A stretch of 14,948 nucleotides of DNA from positions 1-14,948 of the forward strand of contig JAFRZC010000247.1 of assembly GCA_017442765.1 (NCBI GenBank), read 5' to 3'. The stretch comes from Prevotella sp. GTDB lineage: Bacteria; Bacteroidota; Bacteroidia; Bacteroidales; Bacteroidaceae. Shown piece after piece: positions 1 through 7,385 of the stretch. A model generated the notes under the pieces. That model was not told the origin of the DNA. It ran no database searches and saw nothing but the letters and a program-made list of their open reading frames with translations. Each line of letters opens with the position of its first letter. Position 1 is the stretch's first letter. Position numbers and translations under genes: made by a program.

Positions 1-95
1 ACAAAGTAATATATATTATATTACCGAGTAATATATATTATTTTACTGAGTAATATATATACTATTACCGAGTAATATAATATATATTACTTTGT
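1..95. repeat. Array of four 19-bp AT-rich palindromes, copy 1
   Basis: The 95 bases read as a cap ACAAA, four 19-base units, and a cap TTTGT, with 3-base spacers CGA, TGA and CGA between units. Each unit is a near palindrome of the form GTAAT-(AT-rich)-TTAC, for example GTAATATAATATATATTAC. The unit period is 22 bases, about two helical turns. The first 24 and last 24 bases are perfect reverse complements. A second element of the same length and plan lies at 13481-13575. The window begins exactly at the cap, so the left flank is unseen. The function is unknown; a protein-binding array, a cruciform-forming element and a dispersed extragenic palindrome are all possible. Confidence 0.9.
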
Positions 96-96
96 G

Positions 97-109
97 AAAG
101 ACGGTCTTT
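97..109. repeat. 13-bp palindrome AAAGACGGTCTTT beside array copy 1
   Basis: The arms AAAGAC and GTCTTT are perfect inverted repeats around one central G. It sits one base after array copy 1. The same palindrome, with central C, occurs one base before array copy 2 (13467-13479). It could be an operator or part of the repeat element; nothing in the window decides. Confidence 0.6.
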
Positions 110-284
110 TGCATCGTGGGGGCTTGTCTTTTGCATTTTAACAGACAGTCAGCCTCGAATTGTGGGCAGTCTGATACAATATTTCATTTATACAAATTCA
201 AAAGAATTGAAATCGCAAATAACTGTTTTTCAGCTGAATAGGATTTGATGGTAGTTTTAACAACTTATACTTTATCTATTTTCT

Positions 285-316
285 TTTGCGTGAGTGGGGA
301 AAAAAGTTTAACTTTG
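285..316 (+). promoter_or_regulatory. Bacteroidota-type promoter of the susCD operon
   Basis: A -33 box TTTG (285-288) is followed after 20 bases by a -7 box TAACTTTG (309-316), which fits the Bacteroidota housekeeping sigma consensus TTTG-N19-21-TAnnTTTG. Transcription should begin near 320-325, giving a leader of roughly 180 nt before the susC ATG at 501. No sigma-factor, anti-sigma-factor or hybrid two-component gene is present in the window, so the controlling regulator cannot be named. Confidence 0.75.
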
Positions 317-318
317 CA

Positions 319-452
319 TTCGATAAGGCGAGCTGCGCCTCAGCAATTCAGATTAAGCTCTGATTTCGTTCGGCTTGCACCGCCTTTCGATAAGGCGAGC
401 TGCGCCTCAGCAATTCAGATTAAGCTCTGATTTCGTTCGGCTTGCACCGCCT
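319..452 (+). repeat. Exact 67-bp tandem duplication in the susC leader
   Basis: Copy A (319-385) and copy B (386-452) are identical by eye, and the first four bases of a third copy follow at 453-456. Each copy can form two small hairpins: AGGCG/CGCCT with loop AGCTG (326-340 and 393-407), and TCAGA/TCTGA with a 6-nt loop (348-363 and 415-430). The junction of the copies creates a further hairpin, CGCCTT/AAGGCG with loop TCGAT (381-397), that would compete with the first hairpin of copy B. The duplication begins almost at the predicted transcript start. A 61-codon open frame across it looks fortuitous. Confidence 0.9.
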
Positions 453-500
453 TTCGGTTAGACCTGAATCATTGAAAAATCAGATAATACTAAAAATTTT

Positions 501-3500
501 ATGATGAAAACAAACGTTTTTAAGTTTTGCTGTGGGTTGCGGCTGGGCAGTTGGCTGCCGGTTGGCGCGTGTCGCGTGTCGGCGGCTCTGCTCATGGGTC
601 TGCTGCTGATAGCATCGGCGGCTGCAGGCAGTCCGGGTGTGACTGAGCAGCTGCAATCGGGCAATGAGGTGACCGGTCTGGTCACCGACCAGAACAACGA
701 GCCGCTTATCGGCGTGTCGGTGAAGGTGGTCGGCGGTGATGCCTCTACGGGTGCCATCACCGACGTTGACGGTATCTTCCGCATCAACGTGGCCAACAGG
801 AATGCCTCCCTGGAGTTCTCCTACATCGGCTACAAGACGAAGGTGGTGAAGCTTAACGGGCAGAAGCTGGTGAACGTGGCACTCGACGAGGACCGGACTG
901 ACCTGGACGAGGTCATCGTGACGGGCTATGCCTCGCAGAAGAAGGCTTCGGTCATCGGCTCTATCGAGACCATCCGTCCCGAGGAGCTGAAGTTCGGTAC
1001 CACGCGCACGCTCTCCAACAACCTTGCCGGTAAGCTGAGCGGTGTGATTGGCATTCAGCGTTCGGGTGAGCCTGGCTACGACGACTCCAACTTCTGGATT
1101 CGCGGTATCTCTACCTTCTCGGGCAGCAACTCACCGCTTATCCTCATCGACGGTGTGGCCCGCGACCTGAACAATGTCGATGTGTCGGAAATCGAGTCGT
1201 TCTCCGTGCTGAAAGACGCGTCGGCCTCGGCCATGTATGGTGTGCGCGGTGCTAACGGTGTGATTGTCATCACGACAAAGCGCGGTAAGATTGGCGCGCC
1301 GTCGGTGAAGTTCCATGTGGAGCATGCCATCAACGAGCCTACAAAATTCCCGAAGTTCCTTGATGCACCCGACTACATGACGCTGCTCAACGAGCTGGCG
1401 GCGCAGGACGGCACGGTGCTCCCCTTCACGCAGGAGCAGATTGACCGCACGCGCAGCGGTTATGACCCCGACCTTTATCCGAACGTGAACTGGGTGGATG
1501 CCATCACGAAGGACTACGCCTATACGACGCGGGCCAACGTGGACATCAACGGTGGTAGCGACTTCCTGCGCTACTCGGTGGTGGCCAGCTACTTCCGCGA
1601 GACGGGTATCCTGGAACAGGACAAGAACCTTATTCTCGACAACGCGACGAACAACCAACAGTTCAACCTGCGTTCGAATATTGATATGAACGTGACGAAG
1701 ACCACGTTGCTCCGCGTGAACATCGGTGGTTATCTGAACCGCTTTAAGAAGCAGCGCTGCGATACCGACGGCGCCTTCGGCGAGGCTTTCCGCACGCTGC
1801 CCTTCGTACACCCGCCACGCTATAGCGACGGTGCCATCCCTGTGATTTCGAACCGTGCCAACCCCTGGCGCACTGTCACACAGCAGGGCTACGACTTCAT
1901 CACCTCGTCGAAGATTCAGACACTCTTCTCCGTGGAGCAGGACTTGCGCCAGATTACGAAGGGTCTGAAGGCAAAGGCACTCTTCAGCTTCGACCGCTGG
2001 AACCGCAGCTCGCGCGGCCGCACGGCCAACCCGGGCACGGTGCTCCCCGCTACGGGGCGCGACGAGGAGGGCAACCTCATCTATACGCAATATGAGACGG
2101 GCGACGAGTCGATGGGCAGCTACAACTCGAGCGAGTATGGTAACTCGAGCGTCTATTTCGAGGCCGACCTGATGTACAACCGCCGTTTCGGCAAGCACGA
2201 TGTTGACGCGCTCTTCCTCTATAACCAGCAGGCCTACGACAGCGGCGACATTCAGGACTTCCGCAAGCAGGGTATCGCAGGACGTCTGTCCTACACCTAC
2301 GACAACCGCTACGTGGCTGAGTTCAACTTCGGCTACAACGGCTCAGAGAACTTCGCCAAGGGGCAGCGCTTCGGCTTCTTCCCCTCGTTTGCCATCGGAT
2401 GGCTGCTCAGCGAGGAGCCTTTCATGCAGAAATATCACGACATCTTTAATAAAATTAAATTCCGTGCCAGCATCGGTCAGGCCGGCGACGACAACATCGG
2501 CGGTCGCCGCTTCGCTTATCTGACCACGCTCTACACCGGCCAGGAGGGCTACAAGTGGGGTACGACCGGACAACGCTCGTACAGCGGTATCACCGAAGGT
2601 GAGATCGGCGTGTCGAACCTGACATGGGAGACCGTGACCAAGAAGAATATCGGTCTTGAGCTCGGACTGTGGAATGTCGTTGACTTCAACCTCGACTTCT
2701 TCCGCGAGCAGCGTAAGAACATCTTTATGCGCCGTAGCATCGTGCCCACGCAGTCGGGATTCGTTCAGGCTCCTTATGCTAACTTCGGTAAGGTGGACAA
2801 TGGCGGTATGGAAATCACCCTCAACCTGCACAAACAATGGAACAAGGATTTCTTCACGTCGGCCTACGGCAACTTCACCTATGCCAAGAACCGCGTAATT
2901 GAATACGACGAGGCTGAAGTGAAGAAAGGCACGCACCGTGCACAGACCGGTCGCTCGCTCAACGAGCTCTGGGGTCTGACGGCCGAGCGCCTCTTTACTG
3001 CCGACGACTTCGATGAAGATGGAAACCTTAAGTTCGGTATTCCCCAGCAGGAGGTAGGCTCGGCCAACCTGCGCCCGGGCGACATCAAATATGTTGACAT
3101 GAACGGCGACGGAAAGGTTACCGAGGAGGACGAAGGCTTCATCGGCGGAACCGTTGACCCGCGCATCGTCTATGGCTTCGGCGGAGTTGTAGCCTATAAG
3201 AATGTTGACCTCAACTTCTTCTTCCAGGGCGCAGCCGACACACACCGCATCATCGGTGGCGAGGTTTATTTCCTCCCCGGAGGCGGTACCACAACCGAGG
3301 GTAATGCCTACGCAGCCAATATCGACGACCGCTGGACCGAGGACAACCCCAATCCCTACGCCTTCTGGCCGCGGCTGAGCTACGGACCCAACCAGAACAA
3401 CTACCGTGCATCCACATGGTGGAAGAAAGACATGAGCTTCGTGCGTTGTAAGACCATTGAGCTGGGCTACACCTTCCCCACCGCATGGATGGAGAAAATC

Positions 3501-3650
3501 TATGTGAAGAGCTGTCGCGTCTATGTCAGCGGAAACAACCTCTTCTGCTTCTCGCCGTTCAAACTCTGGGACCCCGAGCTGGGAACAAACAATGGTCTGC
3601 GCTATCCGATGAACAGGTCTATTATGTTTGGTATCGACGTCAACTTCTAA
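501..3650 (+). CDS. susC: SusC/RagA-family TonB-dependent outer-membrane transporter
   Basis: This 1049-residue protein is a glycan (or other large nutrient) importer of the outer membrane, working with its SusD partner and energised by TonB. The visible order is: a hydrophobic export signal (about 28-43); a carboxypeptidase-D-like regulatory domain (about 57-135, containing NEPLIGVSV and TDVDGIFRI); the TonB-box-like segment LDEVIVTGY (135-143); a plug domain (about 145-263, with the family signatures LILIDGVARD and SVLKDASASAMYG); then a long beta-barrel. A calcium-loop-like DMNGDGKVTEED lies at 866-877. The protein ends in FGIDVNF, a terminal aromatic residue as expected for BAM-assembled barrels. 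The length is normal for SusC. Two adjacent ATGs (501, 504) begin the frame and no Shine-Dalgarno sequence is seen. The substrate cannot be told from the sequence. Confidence 0.97.
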   Translation: MMKTNVFKFCCGLRLGSWLPVGACRVSAALLMGLLLIASAAAGSPGVTEQLQSGNEVTGLVTDQNNEPLIGVSVKVVGGDASTGAITDVDGIFRINVANRNASLEFSYIGYKTKVVKLNGQKLVNVALDEDRTDLDEVIVTGYASQKKASVIGSIETIRPEELKFGTTRTLSNNLAGKLSGVIGIQRSGEPGYDDSNFWIRGISTFSGSNSPLILIDGVARDLNNVDVSEIESFSVLKDASASAMYGVRGANGVIVITTKRGKIGAPSVKFHVEHAINEPTKFPKFLDAPDYMTLLNELAAQDGTVLPFTQEQIDRTRSGYDPDLYPNVNWVDAITKDYAYTTRANVDINGGSDFLRYSVVASYFRETGILEQDKNLILDNATNNQQFNLRSNIDMNVTKTTLLRVNIGGYLNRFKKQRCDTDGAFGEAFRTLPFVHPPRYSDGAIPVISNRANPWRTVTQQGYDFITSSKIQTLFSVEQDLRQITKGLKAKALFSFDRWNRSSRGRTANPGTVLPATGRDEEGNLIYTQYETGDESMGSYNSSEYGNSSVYFEADLMYNRRFGKHDVDALFLYNQQAYDSGDIQDFRKQGIAGRLSYTYDNRYVAEFNFGYNGSENFAKGQRFGFFPSFAIGWLLSEEPFMQKYHDIFNKIKFRASIGQAGDDNIGGRRFAYLTTLYTGQEGYKWGTTGQRSYSGITEGEIGVSNLTWETVTKKNIGLELGLWNVVDFNLDFFREQRKNIFMRRSIVPTQSGFVQAPYANFGKVDNGGMEITLNLHKQWNKDFFTSAYGNFTYAKNRVIEYDEAEVKKGTHRAQTGRSLNELWGLTAERLFTADDFDEDGNLKFGIPQQEVGSANLRPGDIKYVDMNGDGKVTEEDEGFIGGTVDPRIVYGFGGVVAYKNVDLNFFFQGAADTHRIIGGEVYFLPGGGTTTEGNAYAANIDDRWTEDNPNPYAFWPRLSYGPNQNNYRASTWWKKDMSFVRCKTIELGYTFPTAWMEKIYVKSCRVYVSGNNLFCFSPFKLWDPELGTNNGLRYPMNRSIMFGIDVNF

Positions 3651-3665
3651 AACACTCCAAGCAAT

Positions 3666-5585
3666 ATGAAAAAGATTAAAATAGCAATATATTTTGCAGT
3701 GGGTCTGATGATTGCCCCGCTCGCAACATCGTGCTCCGACTATCTCGACAAAGAGCCCGATACCGAGCTCACCACCGAAATGGTGTTTGAGAACCGCGAC
3801 AAGGTCTATTCGTGGCTTTCGTATGTCTATAACATCATTCACAAGCCCGACAAATGGTCGCTCACAGCCGACGGCTATGAGGTGCTGGCCGACGACATCA
3901 CTCCCTCAAAACGTTGGGAGCAGTGGGACTGGAACGAGGTAATCGGAAAGATTACCGGCCGCTGGACCATCAACTCAACATGGGGTGGTAACCTCTGGCA
4001 CATGATGCCGCGCTACATCCGTCACGGATATATATTTAATAATATGGTGAAGGCTATGCCCGACCACGACTTGCCCCAGTCGGAAATTGACAACATGAAG
4101 AACGAGGTGAAGTTCCTCTGTGCATACGCGTGGTGGCAGCTCGCCGAGAACTATGGCGGCATTCCCTTCAAGCCCGACTATATCGCACCCACCGATTTCA
4201 CACTCTCAGAGCTGATGGTCGGACAGTCGAAGTTCGACGACGTGGTAGATTACTGCGACAAAGAGATGCTCGATGCCGCCAACGCGCTGCCAGCCGTCTA
4301 TGAAGACCCGTCGAAGTATGGGCGCATCAACAAGATTATGGCACTGACCGTTCGCTCGCGCATGTTGCTCTTTGCCGCCAGCCCCATAGTGAACGGCAAT
4401 CCCTGGTATGTGAACTATCGTAACAATGAGGGCGAGCAAATCTTCAACCCCACCTATGACCACAACAAATGGATCAAGGCTGTTGAGGCTTGCAAACTCG
4501 TCATCGACGAGGCCGAGAAAGCCGGTTACGCGCTCTATACCGAGCCCGGACCCAACGGTGGCATAGACCCCTTCTGGTCAACCTACAACGTGCATATCAA
4601 GAAATGGAGCGAAGGCAACCACGAGATAACCTTCCCCGTGACGAAAGATAACGACTACCGCGCCACCTTCCTCCGCACGGCATCGGTCCGTGAGTATGGT
4701 GGCGGTAATGGTCTCGGCGTTTATCAGGGACTGGTCGATGCCTTCTTCATGGCCAATGGTCTGCCTATAGACGACCCCAATTCAGGCTATAGTGAAAAAG
4801 GCTTCTCCACAACCGTCGATAAACGAACCGATATCACCAGTTGGAACTACGGAACAGGTAAGGAGGGTGAAGTCACCAACCGAGGCATCTTCAATATGTA
4901 TTGCGGTCGCGAACCGCGTTTCTATAATGCTGTGTCGTTCCATGGCTCATGGCTCGCAGTTGGAAATCGCCCTTATAACTTCTTCTACAATGGTCGCGAT
5001 AACATCCAGTCGTCGTCGCCCCACGATGCACCCCAGAACGGTTACCTCGTGCGTAAGGGACTGTGCGTGACCGATAATTATCTGACGGGTGCCATTACCG
5101 ACCGGCAGGGCTTCACCTATCGACTGGCTTTTACCTACCTCGACTATGCCGAGGCTTCCAACGAGGCATACGATACTCCCGCGGCTCGGGCACAGTCGCT
5201 CATCTACGTGAATAAAATCCGTGAGCGTGCAGGCATCCGTAAATATACGTTTGAGAATGTGGCGGTCGATAACGCCGATTACATCCATGTTGACAACACA
5301 CAGGAGGCCGTGCGCAAGATTGTCCGCATGGAGCGTCGTGTGGAACTCTGCTGTGAGAACAACCGCTGGTATGACATCCGCCGTTGGCTCATCGCTGAGG
5401 ATCTGCCCGAGATGGTAGGCGACGACTACGGTATGAACTCGCAAGGAAAAAATGCCAACGACTTCTTCAAGCGCACGGTCTATCAGACCCGTATCTGGAA
5501 GCGGCAGTACTACTGGTTCCCCATCTATGTTGACGAGTACGAGAAAAACCCGAACCTTGTGGAGGCTCCGTTCTGGCTCGACTAA
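3666..5585 (+). CDS. susD: SusD/RagB-family surface nutrient-binding lipoprotein
   Basis: This is the 639-residue outer-membrane lipoprotein partner that lids the SusC barrel and binds the glycan. It starts 15 bases after the susC stop, so the two are cotranscribed. The signal peptide ends in a lipobox, LATSC, with the lipidated cysteine at residue 23, followed by SDYLDKEPD, a hallmark SusD start. The N-terminal part carries the helical TPR-like scaffold. The C-terminal SusD signature ERRVELCCENNRWYDIRRW spans about 556-574. The length is in the upper normal range for SusD. Binding-site residues cannot be assigned without a structure, so the ligand is unknown. Confidence 0.97.
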   Translation: MKKIKIAIYFAVGLMIAPLATSCSDYLDKEPDTELTTEMVFENRDKVYSWLSYVYNIIHKPDKWSLTADGYEVLADDITPSKRWEQWDWNEVIGKITGRWTINSTWGGNLWHMMPRYIRHGYIFNNMVKAMPDHDLPQSEIDNMKNEVKFLCAYAWWQLAENYGGIPFKPDYIAPTDFTLSELMVGQSKFDDVVDYCDKEMLDAANALPAVYEDPSKYGRINKIMALTVRSRMLLFAASPIVNGNPWYVNYRNNEGEQIFNPTYDHNKWIKAVEACKLVIDEAEKAGYALYTEPGPNGGIDPFWSTYNVHIKKWSEGNHEITFPVTKDNDYRATFLRTASVREYGGGNGLGVYQGLVDAFFMANGLPIDDPNSGYSEKGFSTTVDKRTDITSWNYGTGKEGEVTNRGIFNMYCGREPRFYNAVSFHGSWLAVGNRPYNFFYNGRDNIQSSSPHDAPQNGYLVRKGLCVTDNYLTGAITDRQGFTYRLAFTYLDYAEASNEAYDTPAARAQSLIYVNKIRERAGIRKYTFENVAVDNADYIHVDNTQEAVRKIVRMERRVELCCENNRWYDIRRWLIAEDLPEMVGDDYGMNSQGKNANDFFKRTVYQTRIWKRQYYWFPIYVDEYEKNPNLVEAPFWLD

Positions 5586-5587
5586 GT

Positions 5588-5615
5588 TAATGCCTAATTC
5601 ATAATGCATAAAAAT
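5588..5615 (+). repeat. Four degenerate 7-bp repeats in the susD-susE spacer
   Basis: The spacer reads in heptads as TAATGCC, TAATTCA, TAATGCA, TAAAAAT, starting two bases after the susD stop codon. The consensus is TAATNCA. It is weak alone, but period 7 recurs at 6771-6798, 8275-8302, 11144-11178 and 11211-11245. Confidence 0.5.
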
Positions 5616-5623
5616 AAAATAAT

Positions 5624-6763
5624 ATGAAAAAGATATTTCAATTATTCAGCCTCGTCGGTATTGCGATGCTGTTCGCGGCCTGCAACGAAGATCCCGAGTA
5701 CTTTGAGCTCAAGACCTACCCCGACGAGATGCACATCCGCTCGTCGGTAGAGGAGATTACGCTCAACAAAGGCATAGCCAGCGAGGGTGCCGTCACCTTC
5801 ACGTGGGACAAGGCCACCAGCCCAGTCTCAGCTGATGACGTGGTAACCTATAAGTTCCGCCTCTATGCCTCATCGACAAAGAGCGACAACTATACCGACT
5901 ATTATGACTGCGGCACCGACCAGCAGATTACCTTCACCCACGATGAGCTCAATTCCATCGTGGCACGCTGGGCACTGCCCGGGCAGCCCGTTCGTATCAC
6001 CGCGCAGGTGCTCTCCATCGTCAACAACGAGTCGAAGTACGTAAAGCCCGAAAGCTCAACCGTCGAACTCACCGTAACGGGCTATGAGAAATATCCGCAA
6101 TATCTCTACATGGTCATAACCGATGATGCGACTGGCAACATGACTACGCAGCGCCTCGAACAACGTCAGCTCGGCACGGGAGTCTATGAGGTCACAACGA
6201 CCATGCAGCCCTGTACCTATCACTTCACGACAACGGGCGAGGATTATCCCGCCTACGGACAGGCTGAAGGTGAGAAGATGACCTACATCACCGAGGGCGA
6301 TATTTCTGAATTCACCTACAGTGGTCTTGTCGGTACGCGTACCATTATCGTTGACACCAACGAGGACTACAACGACTGCCGCGTGCTCGAAATCGTGAAG
6401 CTTCCCACCGACGGACTTCTCTGGATTGCCGGTAACGGATGTTCGGTGGGTTGGAACACCAATACCGCCGCTGGTCGTTTCACCATGACTGGCGACGTGC
6501 GCAATCCTTACATCTACTCATGGACGGGTGAGTTCATCGCCGGTGGCGAGTTCAAGATAGGTCTCGGCAGTGGATGGAGCGACAACTTCTTCTTCGCGCC
6601 CGAGGCCAACACTGACCCGCTCACCGACAACCGCCTCTTCATGTATCGTACTGAAGGTTCTGGCGGAGACCTCAAGTGGGTGCCCTCTGTCAGCGGACGC
6701 TACACGCTCACCGTTTATCTCAAAGCCGATGATATGCACATCACCTTTGAGCCGGCAGGGTAA
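5624..6763 (+). CDS. SusE/SusF-like surface glycan-binding lipoprotein
   Basis: A 379-residue lipoprotein: the signal peptide ends in LFAAC with the lipidated cysteine at residue 20. Residues of about 25-155 resemble the SusE N-terminal immunoglobulin-like domain (EEITLNKG, then VTFTWDKA, then a YKFRLYAS strand). The C-terminal part, about 264-378, starts with LLWIAGNGCSVGWNT, the typical opening of SusE/SusF carbohydrate-binding modules, which have the form LYIVGD...GWN. In the starch system such proteins hold the polysaccharide at the cell surface near SusCD. Position directly after susD (38-base spacer) fits this role. Sequence in this class diverges quickly, so the ligand is unknown. Confidence 0.85.
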   Translation: MKKIFQLFSLVGIAMLFAACNEDPEYFELKTYPDEMHIRSSVEEITLNKGIASEGAVTFTWDKATSPVSADDVVTYKFRLYASSTKSDNYTDYYDCGTDQQITFTHDELNSIVARWALPGQPVRITAQVLSIVNNESKYVKPESSTVELTVTGYEKYPQYLYMVITDDATGNMTTQRLEQRQLGTGVYEVTTTMQPCTYHFTTTGEDYPAYGQAEGEKMTYITEGDISEFTYSGLVGTRTIIVDTNEDYNDCRVLEIVKLPTDGLLWIAGNGCSVGWNTNTAAGRFTMTGDVRNPYIYSWTGEFIAGGEFKIGLGSGWSDNFFFAPEANTDPLTDNRLFMYRTEGSGGDLKWVPSVSGRYTLTVYLKADDMHITFEPAG

Positions 6764-6770
6764 ATAAATT

Positions 6771-6798
6771 ATACATCGTAAATCGTAAATTGTAAATT
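6771..6798 (+). repeat. Four 7-bp repeats in the spacer before the fourth operon gene
   Basis: The spacer reads ATACATC, GTAAATC, GTAAATT, GTAAATT with exact period 7, ending four bases before the ATG at 6803. The consensus is GTAAATY. It occupies the place where a ribosome-binding site would be, so a copy-number change would alter leader spacing for the downstream gene without touching a reading frame. Confidence 0.75.
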
Positions 6799-6802
6799 AA
6801 AA

Positions 6803-7273
6803 ATGATGAAGAAATATATTTTTCTGTTTGCGGCACTCGTTCTGGGGTTCTCGCTGACCTCATGTGTTGATGAGGACGGGCCTGGCGTTCCCGTTCCCCC
6901 GAAGATGCTGCTCGAGAGCAATGAGTATGCCGTTGACCTCTCCGATGCAGAGCAAACCTCATTCACGCTTCGTTGGATTGACGTAAAAAACGCGACTTAC
7001 AACGTGTTCTTCTCTAACAACGAGAACGATGTCACCATGCCAATCACCAATACCGTGACAGCAGGTGAGCTCAATGTGCTCTCCATGGAAATCCTCTACA
7101 CTCAGATAAAGACCTACCTTGAGCAGGCCAGTCTGGAAGAGGCAGAAACCTATACCATCTTGCTTAATGTGACGGGCACACCCATTGACCCGTCCCAGCC
7201 CACAAGTCTCGAACCCACTGGCAGCACTGTGCAGGCCACTATCGAGGTGACGGGGCTTGAGGCTGAGGAATAA
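6803..7273 (+). CDS. Short SusE-like lipoprotein (single N-terminal-type domain)
   Basis: This 156-residue protein has a lipoprotein signal ending in SLTSC (cysteine 21), a short acidic and proline-rich linker (DEDGPGVPVPP), and one domain of about 115 residues. The pattern FTLRWIDVKNATYNVFFSNNEN resembles the SusE N-terminal immunoglobulin-like fold, and the tail ends in a beta-strand-like STVQATIEVTG. The C-terminal carbohydrate-binding modules of SusE/SusF are absent. It lies 39 bases after the preceding gene and is the last of the operon before a strong terminator. It may be an extra surface accessory of the SusCD complex. The family assignment rests on pattern and context, so is moderate. 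The frame starts with two consecutive ATGs. Confidence 0.75.
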   Translation: MMKKYIFLFAALVLGFSLTSCVDEDGPGVPVPPKMLLESNEYAVDLSDAEQTSFTLRWIDVKNATYNVFFSNNENDVTMPITNTVTAGELNVLSMEILYTQIKTYLEQASLEEAETYTILLNVTGTPIDPSQPTSLEPTGSTVQATIEVTGLEAEE

Positions 7274-7311
7274 GAATTCTGATAACTTCAATAGGTTTAT
7301 ATATAGCGATT

Positions 7312-7352
7312 ACTGCGGTGCTTCCCGTGATGGGTATGCACCGCAGTTTTTT
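7312..7352 (+). terminator. Intrinsic terminator of the susCD operon
   Basis: A perfect 10-bp stem, ACTGCGGTGC (7312-7321) with GCACCGCAGT (7338-7347), is followed by an uninterrupted T run (7347-7352). The 16-base loop can form a further CCC/GGG inner stem. It lies 38 bases after the last operon stop codon and before the stop of the convergent gene. On the minus strand no T run follows, so it should mainly act on the operon. Confidence 0.9.
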
Positions 7353-7385
7353 CTTTTCCCATTGGGAGGAGTCGGTCTTTTGGCT

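Noticed and set aside
1..95. CRISPR-like array
   Set aside because: The spacers are only 3 bases, units are AT-rich palindromes, and no cas gene is in the window.
245..430. 61-codon plus-strand open frame starting MMVVLTTYTL
   Set aside because: It spans the promoter and the 67-bp duplication, has no protein-like pattern, and its second half is simply translation of the repeat in two frames.
1131..2198. 355-codon minus-strand open frame inside susC
   Set aside because: It is the shadow of a well-supported SusC frame; the product is a repetitive valine/arginine-rich sequence with no domain.
2343..3842. 499-codon minus-strand open frame over the end of susC and start of susD
   Set aside because: Both sense genes are certain family members; the antisense frame is open because of codon bias and shows no recognisable motif.
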